57,093 nucleotides of DNA from Candidatus Methanoperedens nitratireducens (lineage in GTDB: Archaea > Halobacteriota > Methanosarcinia > Methanosarcinales > Methanoperedenaceae), in the NCBI GenBank assembly GCA_020724545.1, contig DYGR01000017.1:1-57093 (forward strand), read 5' to 3'. Positions 17,259 to 25,687 of the stretch are shown here, piece after piece; within the stretch, counting starts at the first letter, position 1; each line of letters starts with the position of its first letter. Made by a program: the position numbers and the translations under genes. The notes beneath the pieces are model-generated. The model made no database searches. It was given only the letters and a program-made list of their open reading frames with translations, and was not told the DNA's origin.

Positions 17259-17459
17259 ATGAAATTCAAAGTCATCATAAAACAAGGAGAGGACGGCTGG
17301 TATGTGGTCGAAGTCCCCTCGCTCCCGGGTTGCATATCTCAGGGAAAAACAATCGAAGAAGCCCTAGAGAATATCAAAGAAGCCATTGAATTATACCTGG
17401 AACCAGAGGACGATACGCTTTCTATAAGTACTGGACAGGTCGCAGAGGTTACAGTTTGA
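17259..17459 (+). CDS. hicB: HicB-family antitoxin (UPF0150)
   Basis: The 66-residue protein is the short partial-RNase-H-fold HicB type: GWYVVEVPSLPGCISQGKT (residues 12-30), EEALENIKEAIELYLE (33-48), without an added DNA-binding tail. HicB neutralises the HicA toxin. A TATA-like element at 17228-17239 and AAAGGTAA before the ATG give a good start. The next gene, hicA, overlaps by four bases (TTGA), so the pair is translated together, here in the less common order antitoxin first. Confidence 0.88.
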   Translation: MKFKVIIKQGEDGWYVVEVPSLPGCISQGKTIEEALENIKEAIELYLEPEDDTLSISTGQVAEVTV

Positions 17460-17683
17460 CCAAAGTGCCTGTAATTTCAGGAAAAGAAGCAGTTAAAGCA
17501 CTGGCACAGGCAGGGTTTACTATAGTCAGGCAGAGAGGAAGCCATATCAGGATGAAAAAAGTTACATCAGAAACAGAAATCAAAATAACCATACCTTTAC
17601 ACGAGACCCTTGATAGAGGAACACTCAAGAGCATAATCAGGAGTGCAGGACTAACTGTAGATGAGTTTGTCGGGCTGTTGTGA
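17456..17683 (+). CDS. hicA: HicA-family toxin (mRNA interferase)
   Basis: The 75-residue protein has the double-stranded-RNA-binding-like HicA fold: GKEAVKALAQAGFTIVRQRGSH (about 9-30) with the catalytic His in RGSHIRM, then a strand and TLKSIIRSAGLTVDEF near the C-terminus. Family members cut mRNA and are blocked by HicB. The start is TTG at 17456, inside the hicB stop. The gene appears intact, so this is probably a working toxin-antitoxin module in the CRISPR island. Confidence 0.88.
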   Translation: MTKVPVISGKEAVKALAQAGFTIVRQRGSHIRMKKVTSETEIKITIPLHETLDRGTLKSIIRSAGLTVDEFVGLL

Positions 17684-17818
17684 GTATAGCACAGTGAAAG
17701 ACAAAGGTTAGTGTAACACTACTTGGATTTGTGATAAGTTAAAACTTGTTGTTGCTGTGGAGCTGCGGGGTTGATGAGAGGCGGTTGATGGGGACGGTTT
17801 TTAAATAAATTAATGCGG

Positions 17819-17947
17819 TCAATCATTTGGTTCATTGTCTTGATTAAAGAACACTATTAATTTATCCGGGTGTCGTTCGATTTTAAAACCAAGCATTATT
17901 GCCATGTCACAAAAGGACTCAAAGACTGTTTGGGAGGGAGTTTTCAT
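17819..17947 (-). CDS. hypothetical small protein (42 aa)
   Basis: The ATG at 17947 overlaps the stop of the upstream 78-residue gene by four bases (ATGA), a strong sign of coupled translation. The product starts MKTPSQTVFESFCDMAIML, has an amphipathic helix and then a strand-like GFKIERHPDKLIVFFNQ and an acidic end. No family is recognised. The tight pair could be a small toxin-antitoxin or regulatory unit, but nothing else supports this. The stretch 17690-17818 holds nothing I can identify. Confidence 0.5.
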   Translation of the reverse strand: MKTPSQTVFESFCDMAIMLGFKIERHPDKLIVFFNQDNEPND

Positions 17948-18180
17948 TTCATCACCACTGCAATCTTATTGTCATATAATTTTATGATTTCATCCTGGTT
18001 AACAAGCACATGATCTCCGCCTTGAATGCTCATGGCTATGCCGAGATCCCAAGTCCTGACCTTGTATATTCTATCCTGTTCGGCACATAAGACTGGAAAA
18101 GGTCGGTGAGTCCTTTCCCCTCCTATCCTGATGACCCTCATCAGGCTACCGAAAGGTATTTGCTGGTTTAATCCATTCAT
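17944..18180 (-). CDS. hypothetical small beta-rich protein (78 aa)
   Basis: The ATG at 18180 follows AGGAGCG at good distance. The 78-residue product is mostly strands (LMRVIRIGGER, YKVRTWDLGIAMSIQGGDHV, KIAVVMK) with no membrane helix and one cysteine. I do not recognise it. It is followed by a 42-residue gene with an ATGA overlap, and is divergent from the Csa1/Cas4-like fragment, whose missing 5' part may have been displaced when this pair arrived. Possible roles include an antitoxin or anti-defence factor; there is no direct evidence. Confidence 0.5.
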   Translation of the reverse strand: MNGLNQQIPFGSLMRVIRIGGERTHRPFPVLCAEQDRIYKVRTWDLGIAMSIQGGDHVLVNQDEIIKLYDNKIAVVMK

Positions 18181-18230
18181 TATATTCGCTCCTGTATTGG
18201 GCAGGAAGCATGTGATTTCTTGCTGGAAAA

Positions 18231-18632
18231 TTGCTGCCTGTTCAATTACAGCACAAGATCAGCGGCGAACTCATAGGATGCAGTGGCATCCTGAGTATGG
18301 ACTGCTACGATTACCTGCACAATATCATATTCGATGTAAAAACAGGTATAAAAAAGGGAGAAATAAATTTCTACAGGCTCTATGCGACAGGCTATGCTCT
18401 TGTCTTTGAGAGCATATACGAGGCTCCTGTTGATATAGGATGCACCGTTTTTCTGAATTTCAAGGATAACCGCCTTCTCGTTGAGCGCGATCTGTTCCAC
18501 ATTAATGATGATCTTCGCAGCTGGTGGATTGAAGAGCGGGACAAAAAGGCTGAGATGGTCTATGAGGAGAAAGATCCAGGCATAGCAGAGTGTGAAAGGC
18601 GCTGCATGTATGAGGCTGTGTGCAGGGCATAG
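18231..18632 (+). pseudogene. Csa1/Cas4-like nuclease fragment (N-terminus missing)
   Basis: The 133 residues look like the C-terminal half of a type I-A Csa1/Cas4-family nuclease. They include LIGCSGILSMDCYDYLH, the active-site-like IIFDVKTG, GYALVFESIYEAPVDIGC, a charged RSWWIEERDKKAEM, and the closing cysteine cluster DPGIAECERRCMYEAVC typical of the iron-sulfur domain. The first cysteine and the N-terminal helical part of the family are absent, and an in-frame stop lies four codons before the TTG used here. In a working protein this domain trims new spacers for Cas1-Cas2. Together with the nearby Cas6-like fragment it suggests a dismantled CRISPR-Cas locus. Confidence 0.55.
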
Positions 18633-18750
18633 GACGATAAACATAAACGCAAATTTTTAATAGAATGTAGAAAATCAGATATGCAGTGATATTAATGGGG
18701 CGCAAGAAATATGTCGATAAAAAGCAGTCAGGTTAAATCTCGGATAAACT

Positions 18751-20679
18751 ATGACGGAACTGACAGAAGATGAAATAAGGGAAATATTCGGTGACAAAAC
18801 TTTTTTCAAGGGGCAGGACTACTATGATAGCGGTCATGTCCTAAGACCTGTAAAAGTGGAGAATACGCTTTACGCTCAGGTACTGGGAAGTGCCTCAATG
18901 CCATATGAAGTGAGGGCTTACATCGATGATAAAAATATGAGCACCGAGTGCTCCTGTCCTGTGGGGAATATGTGCAAGCACGGGGTTGCCCTTCTGCTGC
19001 AGTGGGTCAATGATACATCATCGTTCATTGATGCTGATAAATTCATTCAAACCCTTGAAAATATGAATAAAGATGAAGTTATTAATATTATAAAAAACAT
19101 TATTAAACAGAACCCATCTCTTGTCGCTGAATTTTTTATGGAGACTGGAGAAGAACCAGAGGTCAATATTAAGGCTGTATCAGATAAGATAAGCTGGATA
19201 GTGAGTGGGGAACTTGATTATGACCATATATGGGATACTGTCAAAAAACTTGAAGAGGTAAAAAGGTCAGCCGACAGGCTCATGGAAAAAGGGTCTTATA
19301 AAGGGGCGGCTGAAATTTATCTGGCACTGGTGAAAGGCGCATTGGAAGCATACAATAATTGTGTCGATGACTCTGACGGTGGCCTGGGCGACTTTGTATC
19401 AGAGTGTATTGATGATTTCAATGAATGTGTAAAAAATATAGCTGACACTTCTTTTAAGGATGAACTTCTGGAAAAAATAGTTGGCATTATTGATAATGAG
19501 GATTACGGCCTGGAAACGGAGAAAATGCTCGCAGGCGTCATATCTCTGGAAAATATAGCACGAATGGAAGGACATTTTCTTGAGACATTAATGAACATAA
19601 GAAAAACCAGCGCCGGCTTCAGTTATACATATAAAAAAGATAAGATAATAGGATTATTGATCGAGCTGTATGACCTGCTTGGAAAGCCCGATGAAAAGCT
19701 GCGTCTTGCTCAATATGAACTTGCTAACAGAGAGGATTATATCAGGCTGGCGGAGGTACTTGCCCAGGAAGAAAGGTTTGGGGAGGCGCTGGATGCAGTC
19801 AGAAAGGGTATGGAGCTGCCAGAAGAAAGAACAACACATTTAAGCGAACTATATTTTGATATTGCTAAGGTAATGGTGAAAGATAAACCAGGTCTCATAG
19901 ACTTCAAGACTTCTCTTGCTGCTGCGCTTGAGATGATGTCGCGTTACTTTGACGCAAAAAAATACGAAAAAGCAAAAGAAGTCTTCCACTTTACAGGCAT
20001 GCTTGATGAGTTCAGATCAGCGCTGCGCACCGGTCTTAAGAACAGGGACAACGCGGTCAGGGCCTTTGTGCATGACGGTGAATTGAATACTGCAATCGAA
20101 ATGATCCATGCAGAACCTGTGTCTTCAAGCGTTATTATTGAAGCATCCAGTGCTGCCGCAGATAAAGGGTTGAGGAACGAATCGGCTATGCTTACAAGAC
20201 TGGCGCTTGAGCGGGGACGGTTCGATGCGCGCCCGCCCATTGGGGCGCTTCTTGATCTGATGATGGATGTGTCCACTAAGGAGGAGCTTTGTGATCTTTC
20301 GGACCACATTTTAAAAATGGAAAGGGCAGAGACAGCTATCCTGCTTTTGCCGTATCTCATGAATAAAGAACCAGGACTTGCTGCCGCACTTACAAAAAAG
20401 TTCATAAATGACGTTCCAGTAGAACTTGTGGCACAGGTCGCAAGGGCGGCGCCAGATGATGGAACGGATCTTTGCAGGATGCGGATTAACGGGGATGTTC
20501 TCCGCTCCCATGTAAATTATGATAAAGCGGTCTTACTTCTTGCGGCTATAAGGGATATCAATGCAGCGAAAGGGAATGAAGCTAAGTGGGTTGAGTTCAT
20601 CAGGGGATTCGCTGCTGAGAATAAGGGCAAGAAGAAGCTGATGGAGAGGGTGAGAAAGGAATTCAGGGTGGCTTTATAG
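18751..20679 (+). CDS. SWIM zinc-finger protein with long helical repeat domain
   Basis: The 642-residue protein has an N-terminal SWIM domain: a short strand region, then CSCPVGNMCKHGVALLL (residues about 67-83) giving the CxC...CxH zinc site. The rest (about 90-640) is helical, with TPR-like units such as KSADRL/GSYKGAAEIYLALVKG and ERFGEALDAVRKGMELPEE. SWIM proteins often bind DNA or protein and sit beside SNF2 helicases in bacteria, but no helicase is adjacent here. It may be a scaffold or regulator in the defence island. The frame is intact and no promoter is obvious. Confidence 0.75.
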   Translation: MTELTEDEIREIFGDKTFFKGQDYYDSGHVLRPVKVENTLYAQVLGSASMPYEVRAYIDDKNMSTECSCPVGNMCKHGVALLLQWVNDTSSFIDADKFIQTLENMNKDEVINIIKNIIKQNPSLVAEFFMETGEEPEVNIKAVSDKISWIVSGELDYDHIWDTVKKLEEVKRSADRLMEKGSYKGAAEIYLALVKGALEAYNNCVDDSDGGLGDFVSECIDDFNECVKNIADTSFKDELLEKIVGIIDNEDYGLETEKMLAGVISLENIARMEGHFLETLMNIRKTSAGFSYTYKKDKIIGLLIELYDLLGKPDEKLRLAQYELANREDYIRLAEVLAQEERFGEALDAVRKGMELPEERTTHLSELYFDIAKVMVKDKPGLIDFKTSLAAALEMMSRYFDAKKYEKAKEVFHFTGMLDEFRSALRTGLKNRDNAVRAFVHDGELNTAIEMIHAEPVSSSVIIEASSAAADKGLRNESAMLTRLALERGRFDARPPIGALLDLMMDVSTKEELCDLSDHILKMERAETAILLLPYLMNKEPGLAAALTKKFINDVPVELVAQVARAAPDDGTDLCRMRINGDVLRSHVNYDKAVLLLAAIRDINAAKGNEAKWVEFIRGFAAENKGKKKLMERVRKEFRVAL

Positions 20680-20758
20680 TAGAGCTGGGGAGAATGACTT
20701 GAAATGAGCATCGGGTTTGATAAAATATATAGTACAACATAGTAAAACGGTGTAAAAC

Positions 20759-20986
20759 ATGGAAACATCAAGAATGAGTAAAAAAGGACAGATAGTCATA
20801 CCTGCAAGGCTCAGGAAAAAATACGGACTTAAGCAGGGTGAGAGAGTGGTTTTCATAGAGGAGGAGAAATATATCATTATTAAACCGAGAACAAAACTGG
20901 TAGATCTCTGCGGTTCAGTAGAGCCTGAGTTTACGATGGAAGAAGCGAGAAAGAAAATAAGAGAGATGCGAGAGAACTGGGAATAG
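20759..20986 (+). CDS. AbrB/SpoVT-type antitoxin
   Basis: The 75-residue protein starts with a swapped-hairpin AbrB domain (SRMSKKGQIVIPARLRKKYG, then QGERVVFIEEEKYIIIKP) and ends in a helical tail (EEARKKIREMRENWE) that normally wraps around a VapC-type toxin. A PIN-domain fragment begins two bases later, so this is the antitoxin half of a VapBC-like pair whose toxin has lost its first part. The antitoxin itself appears complete and could still bind its operator. Confidence 0.85.
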   Translation: METSRMSKKGQIVIPARLRKKYGLKQGERVVFIEEEKYIIIKPRTKLVDLCGSVEPEFTMEEARKKIREMRENWE

Positions 20987-20988
20987 AT

Positions 20989-21234
20989 TTGTTGAGCGAA
21001 CTGCTCTCTTCAAACCTGGTTTTTGTAGATATGGATAGAACTATAGCAATGCGCGCTGGAGAGCTGCGCATGGAATATGGTCTTCCAGCAGGCGATTCGA
21101 TTATTGCTGCAACAGGCATCGTTGAAAACATCAAGCATATTTTGACAGACGATGCAAATAACGCTCATTTTGATGCTGTCAAACATCTGATCAGATCAAT
21201 CAACCTGAAGACCGCTTTAAAAATTGCCAGGTGA
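20989..21234 (+). pseudogene. VapC-like PIN toxin, N-terminally truncated
   Basis: The 81 residues correspond to the second half of a PIN-domain ribonuclease: RAGELRMEYGLPAGDSIIAAT (third acidic cluster) and ILTDDANNAHFDAVKHL (fourth). The N-terminal strand with the first catalytic Asp, usually within the first ten residues of a ~130-residue VapC, is missing. The frame begins at TTG two bases after the AbrB-type antitoxin gene. A deletion that joined the antitoxin to the toxin's middle is the simplest reading. It should be inactive as a nuclease. Confidence 0.65.
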
Positions 21235-21315
21235 AACCGCAAAACTCAGGGCAGGATGAGCTCCTAATTATAATTATGCGAAAGATTTATACAGAATCAG
21301 CCCGTTAACAAAGGC

Positions 21316-21447
21316 ATGGTCGAAAGGAGGGATTATGAAGACCTGCTGCTTGCGGCGGTGGTGCATGATGTAGAGGTGAGACATTGCAGAGTTATTCTTA
21401 GAACTATATGGGGCAAAACATTGGAGGGAACACAACGAAGACAATAA
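21316..21447 (+). pseudogene. remnant resembling the start of a Csm1-type cas10 (HD region)
   Basis: An ATG at 21316 opens MVERRDYEDLLLAAVVHDV, which matches the way Csm1-type Cas10 proteins begin: a short charged lead, a helix LLLAAVVHD that carries the HD pair, and normally GK next. Here GK is replaced by unrelated sequence and the frame ends at 21447 inside cmr1 (which starts at 21408). About 20 residues of match is short, so this is tentative. If right, an older cas10 gene was cut and the cmr operon was joined to its stump. Confidence 0.4.
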
Positions 21448-22532
21448 CATTTAATTGTGAAACTGTTACACCAGTGTTTTTAGCTGGTGCAGATGGGCGC
21501 ACACCCGAATTGAGACCTCCTTCAATTAAAGGTATGATGCGTTTCTGGTGGAGAGCATTACATGGGCATATGACAATTGAAAATTTGAAGAAAGAAGAAG
21601 CGAAGATATTTGGGACAAGCGATGAGAAGATAGGGCGGTCGAAGTTTAGTATTCGTGTAAATAAGCAGTTGATTAATAACGATATTGTCAAGAGTCTCTG
21701 GGAGGAAATTCCTTTTGAGGAAAGAACTTCAAAAATAGGTAATAAATATAAAGTTCCAAAAAAATACGAAGGTATCTCTTATCTTCTTTACTCGATTTTT
21801 ATGGTTAATGAACGTCCCTATATCAAAAGTGGCACGTTATTTTCGATACAAGTCTCATTATATAATGATGAAATTCTACAAGAATTGATAAATTCTGTCT
21901 ATGTACTGGCTTTTTTTGGTGGTTTAGGATCAAGAAATAGACGTGGAGCTGGGTCTTTTCGATTACGACAGATAATTTCTGATAAAGATGAACATTACCA
22001 AAAAATGCTTGATACTAATAATATATTGTCAGTGAAAGACTTAGAAAAATATATTAAATCTAACATCAACCCAATGATCAATAGTTGCTTTTGTTCAAGT
22101 TATTCAGTCCTAAAGAATAGTAAAATATATATTCTTGATCCAAAAAATAATTGGAAAGATGCATTGGAAATCATAGGTGAACCTTTTCTTAGTTTTCGGA
22201 AAACAAATAAAGCGAGAGTATCAGACACTCCCAATTTTGGCTTTCCTGTTGTCCATAAAAATTACCCTAAAATTACAATGGGCGCTGGACATACAAATGA
22301 TAAAGGTAATGTGGTTGATTTTATTGAACGAAGAGCTTCGCCCTTGATTTTCAAGGTAATAAAAACAAATGATATGACGTATTTCCCTGTCATTATCTGG
22401 TTAAATAGTGAACTTGCGCCGTCTAATTATAATATAATGAGTAAATATGGACATAATGTAAAGAGACCCAATGAAAAGATAATTACTGAATTCTTAACCA
22501 CAATACCTAAAAAACTGGAGGTTATCTTGTGA
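21408..22532 (+). CDS. cmr1: type III-B CRISPR RAMP protein Cmr1
   Basis: The 374-residue protein begins with the Cmr1 signature: ITFNCETVTPVFLAGADG (strand and first loop) and ELRPPSIKGMMRFWWRALHG, then ...IFGTSDEKIGRSKFSIRV. A later GGLGSRNRRGAGSFRL glycine-rich loop is the RAMP motif. Cmr1 binds the 3' part of the crRNA-target duplex in the Cmr effector. It is the first gene of the operon; its GTGA overlap with cas10 and the GGAGG upstream of that start show coupling. The ATG at 21408 has only a weak ribosome site. Confidence 0.93.
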   Translation: MGQNIGGNTTKTITFNCETVTPVFLAGADGRTPELRPPSIKGMMRFWWRALHGHMTIENLKKEEAKIFGTSDEKIGRSKFSIRVNKQLINNDIVKSLWEEIPFEERTSKIGNKYKVPKKYEGISYLLYSIFMVNERPYIKSGTLFSIQVSLYNDEILQELINSVYVLAFFGGLGSRNRRGAGSFRLRQIISDKDEHYQKMLDTNNILSVKDLEKYIKSNINPMINSCFCSSYSVLKNSKIYILDPKNNWKDALEIIGEPFLSFRKTNKARVSDTPNFGFPVVHKNYPKITMGAGHTNDKGNVVDFIERRASPLIFKVIKTNDMTYFPVIIWLNSELAPSNYNIMSKYGHNVKRPNEKIITEFLTTIPKKLEVIL

Positions 22533-24247
22533 CCCAGTATCTCTTCCTCTTCACAATCGGACCCGTCCAGTCTTTTATCGAGCAAGCGCGCAAAACACAT
22601 GACCTTAAAGCAGGGAGCGACCTGTTATCGCATTTAATTGATTCCACGATGAAACAGCTTGATAGCCAGTGCAGTATTGAGTTTATTTTTCCGAATGAGA
22701 GTATCTCTTCTAAACCCAATCGATTTTTCGCAAAGGTAGAATCAGACAATATACAGAAAATTGGTGAGTATGCAAAGTCCTCCGTAATAAACGAATTTGA
22801 AACTATTGCATGCAAGCTATTATCAGAATTAAAATTACCTGAACCTGGAGACTTCAAATCACAGATAAACGACCTTCTATATGCGAATTGGGCTGCATTG
22901 CCTCTTGAGAAGGACAATTATGCGGAGAGATATGCAGAAATTGAAAAATATCTTGGCGCTATTAAAAACGTGCGCCAGTTCCATAAAATGGAAGAAGAAG
23001 GAAGGAAATGTTCACTATGCGGCGAGAGGAACGTACTGTTCTATCGTGGGAAAAAGAGACGTTATGTCCCGAATGATGCCGTTTCTTTGAATGAATTGTC
23101 ACCAAAGTATGTGATGGATGGAGAAGGACTTTGTGCTGTATGTTTTACAAAGCGATCTTTCAGTATTAAAAATTCTTATCCCTCGGTTGCTGAAATTTCG
23201 TTGATGGATACACTCGATAAACTGGACAGCACTTTAAAGAATGAATATAAGGGACTATTTGGTACTCATTTTGATGAAGAACTCTATTTTGAAAGCAATC
23301 TTACAGAAGAATATTTTAAAAAATATTGCTATCCAGATGAGAAACTTGAATCTGCAAAAGATCACCTTAAAAAAATCAAGAATGATGCAAAAAATAAGAA
23401 CATTGGATTTCCCACATACTACGCAGTAATAATGTTTGACGGTGACAGCATGGGAAAATGGCTTTCTGGAGAATATCTGAAAGAAAAATCACAATTGATG
23501 GAGTTTCATAAAAAGCTAACAAAAAAATTAGGCAATTTTTCAAAAAAAGTGGAAGAAATCACACAAAAACCAAAAGGTAAACTGGTATATGCAGGTGGTG
23601 ATGACGCTTTGGCTTTTATAAATTTGAATCATTTACTGCCTGTCATTAAAGAGGTAAGAGGAAACTTCCCGAAGTTTGAAGAGATTGACCAAGTTTCTGA
23701 TAAAAAAACATCCTCAGTATCCTGTGGAATATGTATTTCTCATTATAAAACACAGCTCTCTGAAACTTTAAGATGGGCGCGAAAAATGGAAAAAGAAGCC
23801 AAAAAGATTGATAGAAAAAATGCCTTTGCTATCGCTGTGCTCAAGCGTTCTGGTGAAACAAGGGAAACAGTTTATAAATGGGAGTATAATAGTAAATCAA
23901 CTGTCCAGATAATGGAAGAACTTATCCACGCCTTAAAGAATGATTTCTCTGACACATTTATTAAAAATCTCAGTATGGAATTTGGATGGCTCAAAACAGA
24001 AAGCATGAAACCTGATTTTGAACCTCTTATCAAAACCGAGATGAAGCGATTAATCAGGCGCTCATGCATGATGAGGAAAAAAGAAAATGAAAGTAAAGAA
24101 GAATTTGAGGACAGAAAAAAGGATGCAGTCGATAAGCTATATGAGTATTTAGAAAGTATCTATTCTGAAAGCAAATCCTTTGAAAATTTCATATCTTTTC
24201 TGGATATAGCGGTCTTTATTAAGAGGGAGATAAATAAATGCAAATAA
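22529..24247 (+). CDS. cmr2: Cas10/Cmr2, type III-B large subunit without HD domain
   Basis: The 572-residue subunit starts LFLFTIGPVQSFIEQARKT, typical of Cmr2. A zinc finger is at about residues 160-163 and 202-205 (CSLCGERN, CAVC). The two palm motifs are intact: FDGDSMGKW (about 303-311) and GGDDALAF (about 355), the latter being the GGDD cyclase site that makes cyclic oligoadenylate. There is no N-terminal HD nuclease domain, and the length is well short of the ~870 residues of HD-bearing Cmr2. It should signal but not cut DNA. The start is GTG overlapping the cmr1 stop. Confidence 0.93.
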   Translation: MTQYLFLFTIGPVQSFIEQARKTHDLKAGSDLLSHLIDSTMKQLDSQCSIEFIFPNESISSKPNRFFAKVESDNIQKIGEYAKSSVINEFETIACKLLSELKLPEPGDFKSQINDLLYANWAALPLEKDNYAERYAEIEKYLGAIKNVRQFHKMEEEGRKCSLCGERNVLFYRGKKRRYVPNDAVSLNELSPKYVMDGEGLCAVCFTKRSFSIKNSYPSVAEISLMDTLDKLDSTLKNEYKGLFGTHFDEELYFESNLTEEYFKKYCYPDEKLESAKDHLKKIKNDAKNKNIGFPTYYAVIMFDGDSMGKWLSGEYLKEKSQLMEFHKKLTKKLGNFSKKVEEITQKPKGKLVYAGGDDALAFINLNHLLPVIKEVRGNFPKFEEIDQVSDKKTSSVSCGICISHYKTQLSETLRWARKMEKEAKKIDRKNAFAIAVLKRSGETRETVYKWEYNSKSTVQIMEELIHALKNDFSDTFIKNLSMEFGWLKTESMKPDFEPLIKTEMKRLIRRSCMMRKKENESKEEFEDRKKDAVDKLYEYLESIYSESKSFENFISFLDIAVFIKREINKCK

Positions 24248-25293
24248 AGATAGAGCCTCTGGATACTCTCTTTTTTAGGGATGGAAAACCATTTATGATG
24301 GGTGATGATAGCTGGGCGAATGGTGTCTTTCCGCCGTATCCTTCGGTGATATATGGAGCTTTGAGGAGTGCTTATTTTTCAGAGCATATAACAGAACTTA
24401 AAAATGCTTGTACTGCAAATGACCCAACCAGGAATTTGAAGATAAAGGGAATCTATCTACTTGATCTTGAAGCAAATAAAGTCTATCTGCCTTTACCTAA
24501 CGATTGTGTCCAAAGAAAAAACGCTAAAGAATCAACTCATTTACTTTCATTGAATAAAATCAACATAAATAGCTCATGTACTGCACAGTATGTCCTGATA
24601 AGTGATAAAGAAGTCGAAAGTGTAAGTGATGGCTTGATAAGTCTTGATTCATTTAAAACTTACTTGCAGTGCGAGAGTAAAACATTTGATTTTATCAGAA
24701 TTGGCGATAAAATGAAGCTTGAACCAAAGGTAGGCATCGGCATTAACAGATTAACAGGCACGGCTGATGAAAGTAAGCTTTACACCGTTTCAATGAGGCG
24801 GATGGAAGACCTCGCCTTGCTTATCGATTTTGAAGGCATTGATATTCCTCAGAGTGGACTCATGAAGCTTGGCGGTGAGGGTAAAGCAGCATCTTATCAG
24901 GTAGATGATGCAAATATCGATGTCCTCCCCTACAATTTCAAATATAACAAAACTATTTTTAAGTTGAATCTATCCACACCTGCAATACTCAAAAAAGGCT
25001 GGCTCCCTGCATGGATAGATGAAAAGAACCTGACTGGTGAATATAATGGACTAAAAGTTAAATTACAGACGGCATCCATTGGAAAACCGCTCTACATTGG
25101 TGGATTCGATATGAAAGCAGGAAAGCCAAAACCCATGCGTAAGGCGGTTCCATCTGGAAGTATCTATTATTTTGAAATACTCAATGGCGATATTGAGATG
25201 GCTATTGAATATTTCCATCAGAAGGCAGTTTCAGATTTTTATCCTGAGCAGGGCTTTGGCATAGCGTATGTTGGTGGCGTTGATAATGCATAG
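24238..25293 (+). CDS. cmr3: type III-B CRISPR protein Cmr3
   Basis: The 351-residue protein opens with IEPLDTLFFRDGKPFMMGDD and FPPYPSVIYGALRSAYF, the Cmr3 N-terminal motif, and ends with the RAMP glycine loop EQGFGIAYVGG. Cmr3 caps the 5' handle end of crRNA next to Cas10. It overlaps cas10 by ten bases and the downstream csx20 gene by eight bases. Nothing looks damaged. Confidence 0.92.
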   Translation: MQIKIEPLDTLFFRDGKPFMMGDDSWANGVFPPYPSVIYGALRSAYFSEHITELKNACTANDPTRNLKIKGIYLLDLEANKVYLPLPNDCVQRKNAKESTHLLSLNKININSSCTAQYVLISDKEVESVSDGLISLDSFKTYLQCESKTFDFIRIGDKMKLEPKVGIGINRLTGTADESKLYTVSMRRMEDLALLIDFEGIDIPQSGLMKLGGEGKAASYQVDDANIDVLPYNFKYNKTIFKLNLSTPAILKKGWLPAWIDEKNLTGEYNGLKVKLQTASIGKPLYIGGFDMKAGKPKPMRKAVPSGSIYYFEILNGDIEMAIEYFHQKAVSDFYPEQGFGIAYVGGVDNA

Positions 25294-25687
25294 GATACTA
25301 CTTATTTTTTCTCATGAATTGACTCCTGAACAGATAGAGGATGCGAGGACTACTTTTAACATCAATGAATTTGTTCCTCTGCCTTCAGATTTACAAAAAT
25401 TATGGCAGAATATCCCGCCAAGTGAGCCATCAATAACAAGTTATATGGAACATTTTCGCAGATTTGTTAAGGATAATGCTGACAAAGGGGATTATGCACT
25501 TATCCAGGGTGATTTCGGCGCGGTCTATCTGATGGTGAATTTTGCATTTTCATTAGGTTTGATTCCTGTCTATGCCACAACTGAGCGGGAAATTGTAGAG
25601 AAGCGCATGTCTGATAATACAGTGAGGTCTGAGCGGGTTTTCAAGCACAGAATTTTTAGAAGATATGAAAAGGAGGAGATGGGATGA
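25286..25687 (+). CDS. csx20: CRISPR-associated protein Csx20
   Basis: Taking ATG 25286 (GGTGG ten bases upstream; an earlier ATG at 25268 lies inside cmr3), the product is 133 residues. It matches the Csx20 family: LLIFSHELTPEQIEDAR at the start, FVPLPSDLQKLWQNIPP, GDYALIQGDFGAVYLMVNFAF near residue 75, and a C-terminal VFKHRIFRRYE. Csx20 is found with type III systems and CARF effectors, and its precise role here is unsettled. It lies between cmr3 and csx1, with an ATGA overlap to csx1, so it probably belongs to the signalling arm. Confidence 0.82.
   Translation: MHRILLIFSHELTPEQIEDARTTFNINEFVPLPSDLQKLWQNIPPSEPSITSYMEHFRRFVKDNADKGDYALIQGDFGAVYLMVNFAFSLGLIPVYATTEREIVEKRMSDNTVRSERVFKHRIFRRYEKEEMG

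Noticed and set aside
25268-25285. Upstream ATG as the csx20 start
   Set aside because: It adds six residues encoded inside cmr3 and lies before the GGTGG ribosome site; family members begin at the next ATG.
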